A stretch of 49,305 nt of DNA, taken from NCBI GenBank assembly GCA_015232855.1, contig JADFYW010000018.1, positions 1 through 49,305 of the forward strand, given 5' to 3'. Of this stretch, positions 27,979 to 36,441 are shown in pieces; position 1 is the first letter of the stretch; every line of letters begins with the position of its first letter. A program made the translations under genes and the position numbers. The notes under the pieces are model-generated. The model was not told the DNA's origin. It worked only from the letters and a program-made list of their open reading frames with translations, and did no database searches. This DNA comes from Fibrobacteria bacterium (lineage in GTDB: Bacteria > Fibrobacterota > Fibrobacteria > UBA11236 > JADFYW01).

Positions 27979-30900
27979 CTAGTAACTGACACAGCGTACA
28001 GATGCGCCATCTGCTTTTTTCCACCCAATTCGCCCGATACCATCATGTGAAGTAGAAAACTGCCGAGCATAAGCACTATCCGTTACGGCTTCAGTTGCAG
28101 TCCAAAAATAGCTTTCACTTCCAAACCCTGTCAGGTACGAATCAACATACCCACCTGTTGCATATACCGTAAAATCTAATAAATCATTACCACCCATTAT
28201 TTTTGATTTAAAATACTTACCCACTGGGGAACCTCGAACACCAAACTGCCATGTAATTGATTGAGTTATTCCGGCTTCCTGCTCAACATCTTGCCAGTCG
28301 TCATCAGATGGTAAAAACCAACCCGGCGGACAGATATCTTTACCGTTTCCATTCACATGGTCATCAGCGGTAGCAGTATTCCAGTCATATAATCTGCCAT
28401 ATTCATCACAATTTTCCTCATTACTACCTGAACCAGACGAATCGGGACACCATGTTGTAGATGATTCAGGCTTGTATCGCAGATTTTCACGCATCCACAT
28501 GCGACCTCCTAGAAATTTTGCGGAATAGTGGTTGTTATCACGTGGATCAATAACGGTATCAAAGGTCCTAATCTTTATAGAATCACTGCCTGTATAAGTG
28601 TCAGAATCAAACACAAAGATCTTGAAATAATAGATGGTATTATCCTCCAGTATTGTGATCAAATAACTGGTATCATTAGCAACAGTAATCGAATCGATGA
28701 ACAAACTTGTTTCAGGGGTTATGACCGAGCTCTTTGTTGAGTAATAAATTTTGTAACTGATAAAATCAGCATCCTGAGCTTTTGACCAGACTAGCGTAAT
28801 AGATGTATCTGAATGATACGGATCACTATATAGTGTAATCTTCCCAGGCGGGATAGCGAGGGTCGTTGCAGAAACAACATTACTCAATACATCGCTGGTA
28901 CTATCATGTACAGAAACCCAAAAATTATAAATTGTGACTTCCATAAGGCCAGAAACTGCATATTGAACAGTGTTAATGTCATTTATGGTATCCACAAGTG
29001 TAGTATCATGGGACGTCAAATAATACACCTTGTAAGATACAAAATCATCCGAAGTACTTTTTGTCCAATTCAGAATCACACTATTGGCCTGAATACTATC
29101 CGGGTAGGAAAGATGCACGGGTGTTGCTAATGTTTTTGCCGACACTTTGTTGCTTACTGAATTAGCCCCATCCACAAGCACTTTGACTGTAAACAAATAG
29201 GTTGTTTGTTCTTGTAACCCCGTTACCAGATAAGTCGTTACATTTTGGTCATCAATTTTTTCGATAAACAATACAGAATCAGAAATGGTTGCAACAGAGA
29301 CTTCGTAAGATGAAAAACCCTCTTCATCACTTTTTGACCATATCAACAACATGCTTGTATCAGTGACATTGTCTGGTGCATCCAACACTACCTTTCCGGG
29401 CGGTTCAATCACTGTTGTTGAATCATACACCCGAAGAGACCAAATAGTGGTATCGCTATAGTCATACTTACTAACCACGTACACCGTACAACGGACGATT
29501 CCCGTATCGGTAGGTGTCCAGGTAATTTCCCCGGAATACAGGCCTATTTGCATAAACTCCACCCCAGATTCCATAAAGTAATAAATGCTATCGCCATCCT
29601 CGTCGCTTGCCTGGACAGTATCCTTATATTCAACATTTATGGAGATAGGTCTGGTTTCGGGTGTTTTGTGTATTTGCGGTGGACGGTTAAGAATAAGCTT
29701 AATACTATTAGAACCCTGATTACCCAAACTGTCAATAGCGACAACCATAATGGTATTGGTATCAGAAGTAAGTGACACCGTGTAAGACCACACATTACCA
29801 GAGTACGCCGCCGGTTGATTATTGATTAAAACTGATTCCAGATTAGTTTTATTAATACTTACCCTTATTAGTTGCGTTGAAGAAACTGTTAATGCGTTCG
29901 TATGTAAATCCAAAAAAGTTACTACAGGTTTGGTTGTGTCTTCCACACTGGTATTGACCGTCAGGGTAATTGAATCTCTTGCCATGACATCACTGCTATC
30001 AATAGCAATCAATCGTACAGTCTGGAGCCCTTCGCCGGTAAAAGTAACCACAGTCGACCAATTGTGCAGACTATCAGGGATGACAGTATCTCCGTTCACT
30101 ATAAATACTTTAATTCCTCCGTCATCGACTACAGTCCCCGTAATTGTCTTGCTAAGGGCGTACACTATCGAACCATTAGCCGGCTGCATAACTTTTATTA
30201 CCGGTGGAATAGTATCGCTTAGAGACTGATCGAAAGTGACATTTAAGGTGTCACTTTTTGTATTGTTCTGGGGGCTTTTATCTGTTGCTTTGATAATAAT
30301 TACATTTGGCCCGGTAGAGAGGGGAACACTCAATTCAAAAGTACTGTCAATATTTATTTGAGCACTATTTTCACCAGAAATAAGAGCGAAGACTCCACTG
30401 GAATCAGTAACCGTTCCTCTTATAGTCAATAATGAATAAGGATGCCTGGAAGGGACATTAGTGTATACAACCACCGGAGGCATGGTATCTTTTTTTATAA
30501 GAGAAAGAGTTTTAATTGCTTTAGAAGAAAGATAGGACGTTTTCCCGGATGCATTAAAACCAGCAATGCGATAATAATAAATAGAAGATGGCTGTAAATT
30601 TTTTGAATCAACCGTGCCGGTTAAGTTGGCAATAGTAGTATCAACCGGAGTGTATACCGTATCATTAACACTTCGTTCAATGATAAAACCCAGTTCATTG
30701 TTTGAGTTATCCGTCCATTCAATCTGGATTGAAGAAGAAGACAAGGCAGTGAGTTTAAGTGCTGATGGTGGTTTGGGGGAAACATCTTCGGCAGTAATGG
30801 TTATTGAAATATTTTTTGTATCTCCTACATGTTCCTCTAATCCGGTAAAAATCACATTTCCTGAGATATCTTTACCCTCTACCTTAATTGTAAAAGGAAC

Positions 30901-31170
30901 ATTAATGGGTATATTGCGAATAGTACCACTATGGGCATTGTACGGAAAGCTCTCAGTGATTGAAATATTACCATATTTCACAGTAAAGACCATAATTTCT
31001 ACACTATCGGGCGCTATAGCAATACCATTGGATTTAAAAAGAACAACAGGCTGAATTTCAATAGTTGCTTTGGGGTTCTTAGTGGAAGATTCTTCCAGTA
31101 CGCCTGGCAGGCAACCGGCCAAAACGCTTAATGCGATAATTAAAAATTTTATTGTCAGTTTTTTCAGCAT
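27979..31170 (-). CDS. Large lipoprotein with FN3/Ig-like repeats and C-terminal Fib_succ_major domain
   Basis: The lipobox VLAGC gives Cys20 from ATG 31170, which follows GGAACAG; ATG 31185 is the alternative. Then come a beta domain (about 35-130), an FN3 domain (PPSALKLTALSSSSIQIEW), at least three Ig-like TDSSGVF/VVDDGGI-type repeats, a cadherin-like domain (RPPQIHKTPETRPISINVEY) and three FN3 repeats with TxxSxxLxW signatures. The last 190 residues are Fib_succ_major (TIGR02145), with MWMRENLRY, YGRLYDWNTA, CPPGWFLPSDDDW, YFWTATEA and ADGASVRCVSY. The product is about 1063 aa, a surface-exposed lipoprotein likely to bind other proteins or glycans. This domain family is amplified in Fibrobacter, but its role is unknown to me. 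Confidence 0.88.
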   Translation of the reverse strand: MLKKLTIKFLIIALSVLAGCLPGVLEESSTKNPKATIEIQPVVLFKSNGIAIAPDSVEIMVFTVKYGNISITESFPYNAHSGTIRNIPINVPFTIKVEGKDISGNVIFTGLEEHVGDTKNISITITAEDVSPKPPSALKLTALSSSSIQIEWTDNSNNELGFIIERSVNDTVYTPVDTTIANLTGTVDSKNLQPSSIYYYRIAGFNASGKTSYLSSKAIKTLSLIKKDTMPPVVVYTNVPSRHPYSLLTIRGTVTDSSGVFALISGENSAQINIDSTFELSVPLSTGPNVIIIKATDKSPQNNTKSDTLNVTFDQSLSDTIPPVIKVMQPANGSIVYALSKTITGTVVDDGGIKVFIVNGDTVIPDSLHNWSTVVTFTGEGLQTVRLIAIDSSDVMARDSITLTVNTSVEDTTKPVVTFLDLHTNALTVSSTQLIRVSINKTNLESVLINNQPAAYSGNVWSYTVSLTSDTNTIMVVAIDSLGNQGSNSIKLILNRPPQIHKTPETRPISINVEYKDTVQASDEDGDSIYYFMESGVEFMQIGLYSGEITWTPTDTGIVRCTVYVVSKYDYSDTTIWSLRVYDSTTVIEPPGKVVLDAPDNVTDTSMLLIWSKSDEEGFSSYEVSVATISDSVLFIEKIDDQNVTTYLVTGLQEQTTYLFTVKVLVDGANSVSNKVSAKTLATPVHLSYPDSIQANSVILNWTKSTSDDFVSYKVYYLTSHDTTLVDTINDINTVQYAVSGLMEVTIYNFWVSVHDSTSDVLSNVVSATTLAIPPGKITLYSDPYHSDTSITLVWSKAQDADFISYKIYYSTKSSVITPETSLFIDSITVANDTSYLITILEDNTIYYFKIFVFDSDTYTGSDSIKIRTFDTVIDPRDNNHYSAKFLGGRMWMRENLRYKPESSTTWCPDSSGSGSNEENCDEYGRLYDWNTATADDHVNGNGKDICPPGWFLPSDDDWQDVEQEAGITQSITWQFGVRGSPVGKYFKSKIMGGNDLLDFTVYATGGYVDSYLTGFGSESYFWTATEAVTDSAYARQFSTSHDGIGRIGWKKADGASVRCVSY

Positions 31171-31393
31171 CTGTTCCGAATTCATAGTTGTATACTTTTT
31201 ACATATATTTGCAGCAACGATTAAGAATAGCAAATACAAAAATCTTAATCTTTTGGATGCTAATTTAGCTATAAAACCAGTAAACAACAATTAGTGTTTT
31301 TAGGTCTCTAAGACAAAATATGCAGTAGAAACCGCCTTTTTTTGACCCATTCAAACAAATCTCTTGGTCCGACCAAATTTTAATCCCGTAATT

Positions 31394-31468
31394 AAATCAA
31401 AGGTATACCTTATCAAAGCCCGGTCAAAAAACCAGCAGGTAACCAGGAAAATCAGTGTAATAAAATAA
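31394..31468 (+). pseudogene. Remnant of a PhoD-like gene 3' end (sorting-domain tail)
   Basis: From 31392 the sequence repeats the last part of the PhoD-like gene (27895-27971). The first 52 bases differ at one position. The last 25 then differ at about 8, yet the frame is kept, reading KSKVYLIKARSKNQQVTRK-ISVIK and ending in TAA. Nothing upstream of 31391 matches the PhoD-like gene. It abuts the stop of the convergent gene at 31469. Confidence 0.85.
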
Positions 31469-32809
31469 TTACCGGAGTTTAGAAACCTTTGCCATATGGA
31501 TTCCATCGGGTAGATGAAAAGCTATAAAGTAGATTCCCGGCTTAACAATTTTTCCATAAGAATCCGTACCAGCCCAGGTAACATGTAACATTCCCTTTTG
31601 CTGCATCCCAGAATCAATCGTTTGAACCAAGGATCCCCCCGTGGTATAAATTTTGGTAACAACCGGAGCATCATTGTTTAAATAAAGCGAAAGAGAGAAC
31701 CCTCTTCCCTGCCGGACAGCTTTTGGTGCCTGATAGGACAACTCGCTTTTATTTGAAATACCAAGCGGTGGCCACACTTCATTGAAATCCGGTTTCAAAC
31801 TATCCGGTACAGGTTTCTGCATCATTAAGGCATCCAATGTATCTTCAACCACCGATTCATCTGCATTTCTAATGATATAATAATGTCCACAATCTCCCGG
31901 CACCCAAGTGTTCTCACCATTTAAATTAGCACTGTTACAACCTTCTTCAGAACGAGTCCACAAACTATCGCCAAGACCTCTCACCGCAAGGTATACAGCA
32001 GTCAAATCATAACTAGGTCGGTCTCTGCCGGCTCCCTGATATATTTTATAAGCCATGGCAACCGGATTAACATTTACTATAGAATCGTTACCACTTAAGA
32101 CACCACCCGTTCGTATTTCTTCTCCTATTTCCTGACCGGAGTGGAGTGTTTCTGTCGGCCACTTTTCAAGAAATTCTTTAGGTAATTCATAGGATCTAAT
32201 CCAGTTATACCCTGGTCCCGAAGGATAGAACCCATCCATTCCGACATAATGCTTTACTTTCTTCTTAATAAGTTCCAGGCCGGTAAGAGGGCTTATAGAA
32301 TCCGGTTCTGAATTTATAAGGGGATTTATGTTGTACATAAAGCCCACTACCACAAAAGTAACACTGCTATCAGGTGCCGCTTCCAGAGCTTTACGATATA
32401 CTTCGACCGCTGTAGGAACATTATCACGGTGACCAATATCACTGGGATATCTGTTTGTATCAGCAAGGGTACTGGTATAGGGTGAATCCGGTTTCCAACT
32501 GCCTTCCATTGTTCCAATAGGAATATCCGGTCTCCCGTAATACGTATTAACCGCGTCAATTGCCGCAGGACCATTAGGATTACTGGTGGATATGGCCATT
32601 GCCAGAATTCGCGCTTCACCCAGATCAGCAAAACGGTGCAAAATTGCTAGTGCCCCCGCGTCATCACAATCCGGACCAAAATCTGTGTCAAAAATGATAT
32701 TCACAGGTTCTTTTGCCGCCCCATAAATGATTAGCGTTAAAACCAGAATCCACATTTTTTGAACACAATTCTGTGTAATAATTTGTTTCAATTTCAAAAT
32801 TCTCATCAT
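31469..32809 (-). CDS. Secreted nucleoside-hydrolase-like protein with FlgD-like sorting domain
   Basis: After a signal peptide (MWILVLTLIIYGAA) the mature protein begins with NIIFDTDFGPDCDDAGAL, the Asp cluster that binds calcium in inosine-uridine nucleoside hydrolases. VTFVVVGFMYNI and the GMDGFYPSG region follow the same fold pattern. This family cleaves N-glycosidic bonds of ribonucleosides, but secreted relatives may act on other sugars. The last 65 residues form a FlgD-like sorting domain (TWAGTDSYGKIVKPGIYFIA). ATG 32809 or the next codon follows AGAGGG. Export of a nucleoside hydrolase would let the cell salvage ribose or bases outside; this is inference. Confidence 0.82.
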   Translation of the reverse strand: MMRILKLKQIITQNCVQKMWILVLTLIIYGAAKEPVNIIFDTDFGPDCDDAGALAILHRFADLGEARILAMAISTSNPNGPAAIDAVNTYYGRPDIPIGTMEGSWKPDSPYTSTLADTNRYPSDIGHRDNVPTAVEVYRKALEAAPDSSVTFVVVGFMYNINPLINSEPDSISPLTGLELIKKKVKHYVGMDGFYPSGPGYNWIRSYELPKEFLEKWPTETLHSGQEIGEEIRTGGVLSGNDSIVNVNPVAMAYKIYQGAGRDRPSYDLTAVYLAVRGLGDSLWTRSEEGCNSANLNGENTWVPGDCGHYYIIRNADESVVEDTLDALMMQKPVPDSLKPDFNEVWPPLGISNKSELSYQAPKAVRQGRGFSLSLYLNNDAPVVTKIYTTGGSLVQTIDSGMQQKGMLHVTWAGTDSYGKIVKPGIYFIAFHLPDGIHMAKVSKLR

Positions 32810-33106
32810 TTTCCCTCTATTATACCCTATTTTTCAAAAAGGAAGTCATCAATGTATCCAATTTTACAACACAGATAAATATTTATCTTATCTTTATAAT
32901 AAGCAAAAACAAAGCTTTGTCAACACAAAACACCTTTAGTTACGGGTTTTAAGGATATTTAATCACTAAAAACCAAAAAAGGTTTATAAAAACACTATAA
33001 CCATTGTAACCATTTATAATGGACATTTAATACTACAAAGCTATGAGCAAGAAACGGTAAGAAGGAAGGCACAAATAGGATTATGAAAATCAATTCTTCA
33101 TAGGCC

Positions 33107-33295
33107 TCATTTATTGCCTATAGTAAACACACCTGTCTTTTGATTATTTCTAATTTTACAGAAGTACAGAGCAGATGAGGGCAAGAGTGGGGTGACAACT
33201 CCTGATAACTGAGTATTCCCAGGCTCCAGTAATCCCCGGAAACCCCACAATTTTATTCCCTGTACACTCCAAACAATTTGTATTTCAGAAACCAT
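33107..33295 (-). pseudogene. Orphan T9SS sorting-domain fragment
   Basis: The 62-codon frame reads SEIQIVWSVQGIKLWGF, then PSSALYFCKIRNNQKTGVFTI. This is the pattern of a C-terminal sorting domain (I-x-VQG-K-L-W, P-S-x-LYF-x-KI). No catalytic domain lies upstream; an in-frame stop occurs a few codons before. It is best read as the remaining 3' end of a lost secreted-protein gene. Confidence 0.65.
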
Positions 33296-33387
33296 ACTCG
33301 TACATACACCAATTTAATATAGTTTCTTTTCAACCAGCAGAAGTAATCGATATTCATTTAGCTGGCTCTTGTTTAAAATACACAACA

Positions 33388-33408
33388 GTCACCGCAAAGA
33401 CGCAGAGG
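33388..33408. repeat. Single-arm CACCGCAAAGACGCAGAGG element
   Basis: This sequence is similar in style to one arm of the inverted repeat at 12294-12383 (CACCGAGG, ACACAGAG) and to intergenic repeats known from many genomes. No opposite arm was found nearby. Confidence 0.4.
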
Positions 33409-33549
33409 ACGAAAAGAATTGGGTGCGGCTCTTTTAAAACGAGGAAAAATTGGACTGAATCACTATGCACTGAAAGTGCATAGGTTCGGAAGATGAATGA
33501 AATTCATTTATAAACCGGCACCCAATAACTTTTTTGAATTATGAATATC

Positions 33550-33659
33550 GATTAACGAATGTTGATATTAGAAGTAAAAAAATGCACTTACGATCTTCAA
33601 AATACGGCAATGCCGTCAAACTTTTAACTTCGCACATCTCAAATCATTATTCGTTAATC
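33550..33659. repeat. Inverted-repeat element with 11-bp arms
   Basis: GATTAACGAAT (33550-33560) and ATTCGTTAATC (33649-33659) are perfect reverse complements bounding 110 bp. A palindrome ACGGCAATGCCGT (33604-33616) lies inside. A further TAACGAATGA occurs near 33724. No open frame is present. Confidence 0.6.
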
Positions 33660-33848
33660 TTAATTCAAATACAGATACAAATTAATAGAAGCTAAAGCCT
33701 TGCACTAAAGCGCATAGTTTTAACTAACGAATGAGACCAATAAAACTCAGTTCCTATATTTCCTTCTCAACACACCCTACTTCGTACGATGTGCTTCGTT
33801 AGGCTAATCAATTGACGTTTGGTTTTGATTTTCCTTACCGCTTAATTC

Positions 33849-35984
33849 TTACTTTACTACAAATTTTAGTGAAACCGTTTTTCCAGGAATTCTCAGCATT
33901 GCCATGTATACCCCTGGTTGATCCAGTTTAAGAACAAAAGCTGTTTCCCGTTTATCTGAAATCACCTGCTGTTGCATAAGCACCTTGCCCTGTATATCCA
34001 CAATATCCAATTGAAGCTTCCCCAAAGGCCTTTCGCCAACTACCCGGAGTCGCCCCCCCCTATTCCCCCGTCCTTCAAATTGAACCTGCATCCATTTTTC
34101 TATTCCGGAAAACTTCCTGATTGTCACCACCGCCGTATCAACCGGAACATCTATGGTATCACGGGGAACAAACAAAGTTACTGCTCCATTCATAACCTTT
34201 TCAAAGGGGCCGGGAAACGGATTTGCATTTCTGGTGTTTCCAAAAAAATCAGTGTCGAGCGCATAAGGCGTTCCATCCCGGTGTTCGTGGAGCATATCGG
34301 GGATGATAGCTTTGCCGAGAATGTCGGAGGTCACAATATCGCGGCTCCTGTCCGAACGCCAGGTTTCATTGGTCTTCATATTAAGGCTGGCTTTACCCTC
34401 ACTAAACACAAGCTGAATACCTGGCTCAAAAGTATATTGCCGATACGGTTCCACCTCTTCCCAGGGAGAAGATGTTGTCCCCTTCAGCCATACATTCCCA
34501 CCCATGGTGACAACAAGCGACCCGACATCATACCCCGAATGGGTGGTCGGTGATGCGAAAATATTATTGAAAATACGATCATTCCCCGCAGGACACTGAG
34601 CATGTCCGGCAATTTCCGTTGAATGCGGTTTCATATAAGGAACTGAGCGACCCATATCAGGTTGGATAACAAAAGCTCCCATTATAAGATTATGTACAAC
34701 AGCATTACCTTCTCCTAAAAACCACAAAGCTCTGGTTGCCTGGATTATATTATTGTCCACCAGAATGGGCCCATGGTTAACCTCAAACAGCAGCCCATGA
34801 TCGCATGTGTGAATCACATTCCCGGTTATGCGCGTACCCTGGCACATCCAGTCAATCCACATACCGATAAAAGTGTTATAGATATGGTTCTCGCTTATGA
34901 CCATATCAATCGCCCCATGAATTTTAATTCCAGCCTGCTCCGCTCCTTTGTAAAGGCGGTACTTGTAAATATCAAAAATTGTATTCCCGGTAATAGTACT
35001 GAAGACCGCTCCCAGGCTGCCGATAATACCGCCCTGTTCACAATTGGAAATAATATTGTTCCGTACTATATGACTGCCGATGTTGTCTTTATGCCAGCCG
35101 TTACGACCAGCCCGGGAGATGGTGCTGTCATAACCTTCTGCTGATTCTGCTTTATTGTCCCATTCATCACCATACTTCCCCAGGGTGACACCCGAACATT
35201 TTGCGTGACTGATGCGGTTATGTTCGATAATCCAACCCTTACTCCAATGCGTACCGATTAAACCCACCTGCTCCGCCGTGGGGGGAGACCACGTATTGGC
35301 CGCATTCCTCAAGGTAAACCCCCGGACCGTGATATAATTTTTCCTTGGCTGTTCCGGATAAAAAACAGTTTTACGAACATTTATCTCTACCTGTTGCGTG
35401 TTTGGATCTGCACCTTTAAACTGGCACCAGATGGTGGTACTGTCACCTCCAACCTGTGCAAACCACCACTCAGGATCCCCGCCCGCTGCTCCAAGAGTCT
35501 GACTGAGAGAACCCGCTTCCTGCCGCCACACACCATTAAGATATACCGCCCCTTCATGATCGTGTCTGTTGTTCAGAGGGATAAACCAGTCACCCTTAAT
35601 TTCTACCGCAAAGGGATTATAGTCGCCAAACAGGGTATTGGGTACAACTGCTTTCCAGGTATCATTCTGTACTTTAGTCCAACCTGTAACCGGTTCAGAA
35701 CCAGTTATCACTACATATTCTCCTTTAACTGCCTGGTAAATGATACGGTTACTATCTGAAGTGCCTCCACGAGGCGGGTTAACATATTCCCGGTAAATTC
35801 CCTTGTGGACAGTGATAATGTCACCCGGTTGGGCCAGATCTGCTGCAGCCTGAATAGTTTCTAATGGTTTAGAAACTGAGCCTTCATTTTCATCATTACC
35901 CTCTTTTGATACGTGGTATTCCTTTGCTGAAATTACACAATAAAGCAGGACTACCAGAATACCTATCCATTTATTTGCTACCAT
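33849..35984 (-). CDS. GH120 beta-xylosidase, secreted, with sorting domain
   Basis: The protein resembles GH120 beta-xylosidases such as XylC of Thermoanaerobacterium throughout. Examples are YHVSKEGND at the mature N-terminus, PGDIITVHKGIYREYVNPP, ITVRGFTLRNAANTWSPPTA, GTHWSKGWIIEHN and AGIKIHGAIDMVISEN. By analogy the nucleophile is Asp378 in MWIDWMCQGTR and the acid/base is Glu401 in LFEVNHGPILVD. Their 23-residue spacing equals that in XylC as I recall it. The fold is a right-handed beta-helix. A signal peptide (residues 1-20) and a C-terminal sorting domain (LQLDIVDIQGKVLM, PGVYMAMLRIPGK) flank it. ATG 35984 follows AGGGGAG; the upstream ATG 36005 lacks a ribosome site. It releases xylose from xylo-oligosaccharides, here probably outside the cell. 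Confidence 0.88.
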   Translation of the reverse strand: MVANKWIGILVVLLYCVISAKEYHVSKEGNDENEGSVSKPLETIQAAADLAQPGDIITVHKGIYREYVNPPRGGTSDSNRIIYQAVKGEYVVITGSEPVTGWTKVQNDTWKAVVPNTLFGDYNPFAVEIKGDWFIPLNNRHDHEGAVYLNGVWRQEAGSLSQTLGAAGGDPEWWFAQVGGDSTTIWCQFKGADPNTQQVEINVRKTVFYPEQPRKNYITVRGFTLRNAANTWSPPTAEQVGLIGTHWSKGWIIEHNRISHAKCSGVTLGKYGDEWDNKAESAEGYDSTISRAGRNGWHKDNIGSHIVRNNIISNCEQGGIIGSLGAVFSTITGNTIFDIYKYRLYKGAEQAGIKIHGAIDMVISENHIYNTFIGMWIDWMCQGTRITGNVIHTCDHGLLFEVNHGPILVDNNIIQATRALWFLGEGNAVVHNLIMGAFVIQPDMGRSVPYMKPHSTEIAGHAQCPAGNDRIFNNIFASPTTHSGYDVGSLVVTMGGNVWLKGTTSSPWEEVEPYRQYTFEPGIQLVFSEGKASLNMKTNETWRSDRSRDIVTSDILGKAIIPDMLHEHRDGTPYALDTDFFGNTRNANPFPGPFEKVMNGAVTLFVPRDTIDVPVDTAVVTIRKFSGIEKWMQVQFEGRGNRGGRLRVVGERPLGKLQLDIVDIQGKVLMQQQVISDKRETAFVLKLDQPGVYMAMLRIPGKTVSLKFVVK

Positions 35985-36441
35985 GACTCCCCTAATAGCT
36001 TTCATTAAATCGTTTATTATTTATAAGCACTAATTTTCCTATATTTATTTAATATAGGGCATTATATTGATTTAGCAAGAGGTTATTCAATAATTTATGA
36101 AGCCATAAGAGTTGATTAATAATCTTGTATTTATAAGCATTTTGTGATAAAAAATAATCTAATCTGGCTAAAATAATAATTTGGATATACAGAAGCGGAT
36201 AATTGAACCCCATGCTTCAAGCCTGCTAAAACCCGGGAAAGTTCTTATGCTATTAGGTGAAAAAAGGACTAGTAAACAATGCTACTCAATCAACTTTGCA
36301 GCAAAGTAACAAAACCATATCTCATACTTTTAGGTGAAGAATTCAGTGTTATTGATGTTTTTAAACAACGCACTATCGCCAATTACAAAAGATTACTGGG
36401 GCCAAATACACTCTCTCATCAGACTGGAAAATCAAAACAAA
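35985..36441. other. Intergenic region, no supported gene
   Basis: AT-rich DNA upstream of the GH120 gene. A plus-strand frame (36279-36527) runs into the 3' end of the convergent TPR gene and has no ribosome site; it is not called. Confidence 0.45.

Larger units (their letters stand above)
32810..33848. other. Repeat- and relic-rich intergenic region
   Basis: This 1-kb region has no intact gene. It holds a sorting-domain relic (33107-33295), a CACCGCAAAGACGCAGAGG-type element (33388-33408) and an inverted-repeat element (33550-33659) with a central ACGGCAATGCCGT palindrome. The part next to 32810 should hold the promoter of the nucleoside-hydrolase-like gene. Confidence 0.6.

Noticed and set aside
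33550-33659. Possible CRISPR-like array from repeated ATTAACGAAT words
   Set aside because: Only inverted arms and scattered single words; no regular spacing, no spacers and no cas genes.
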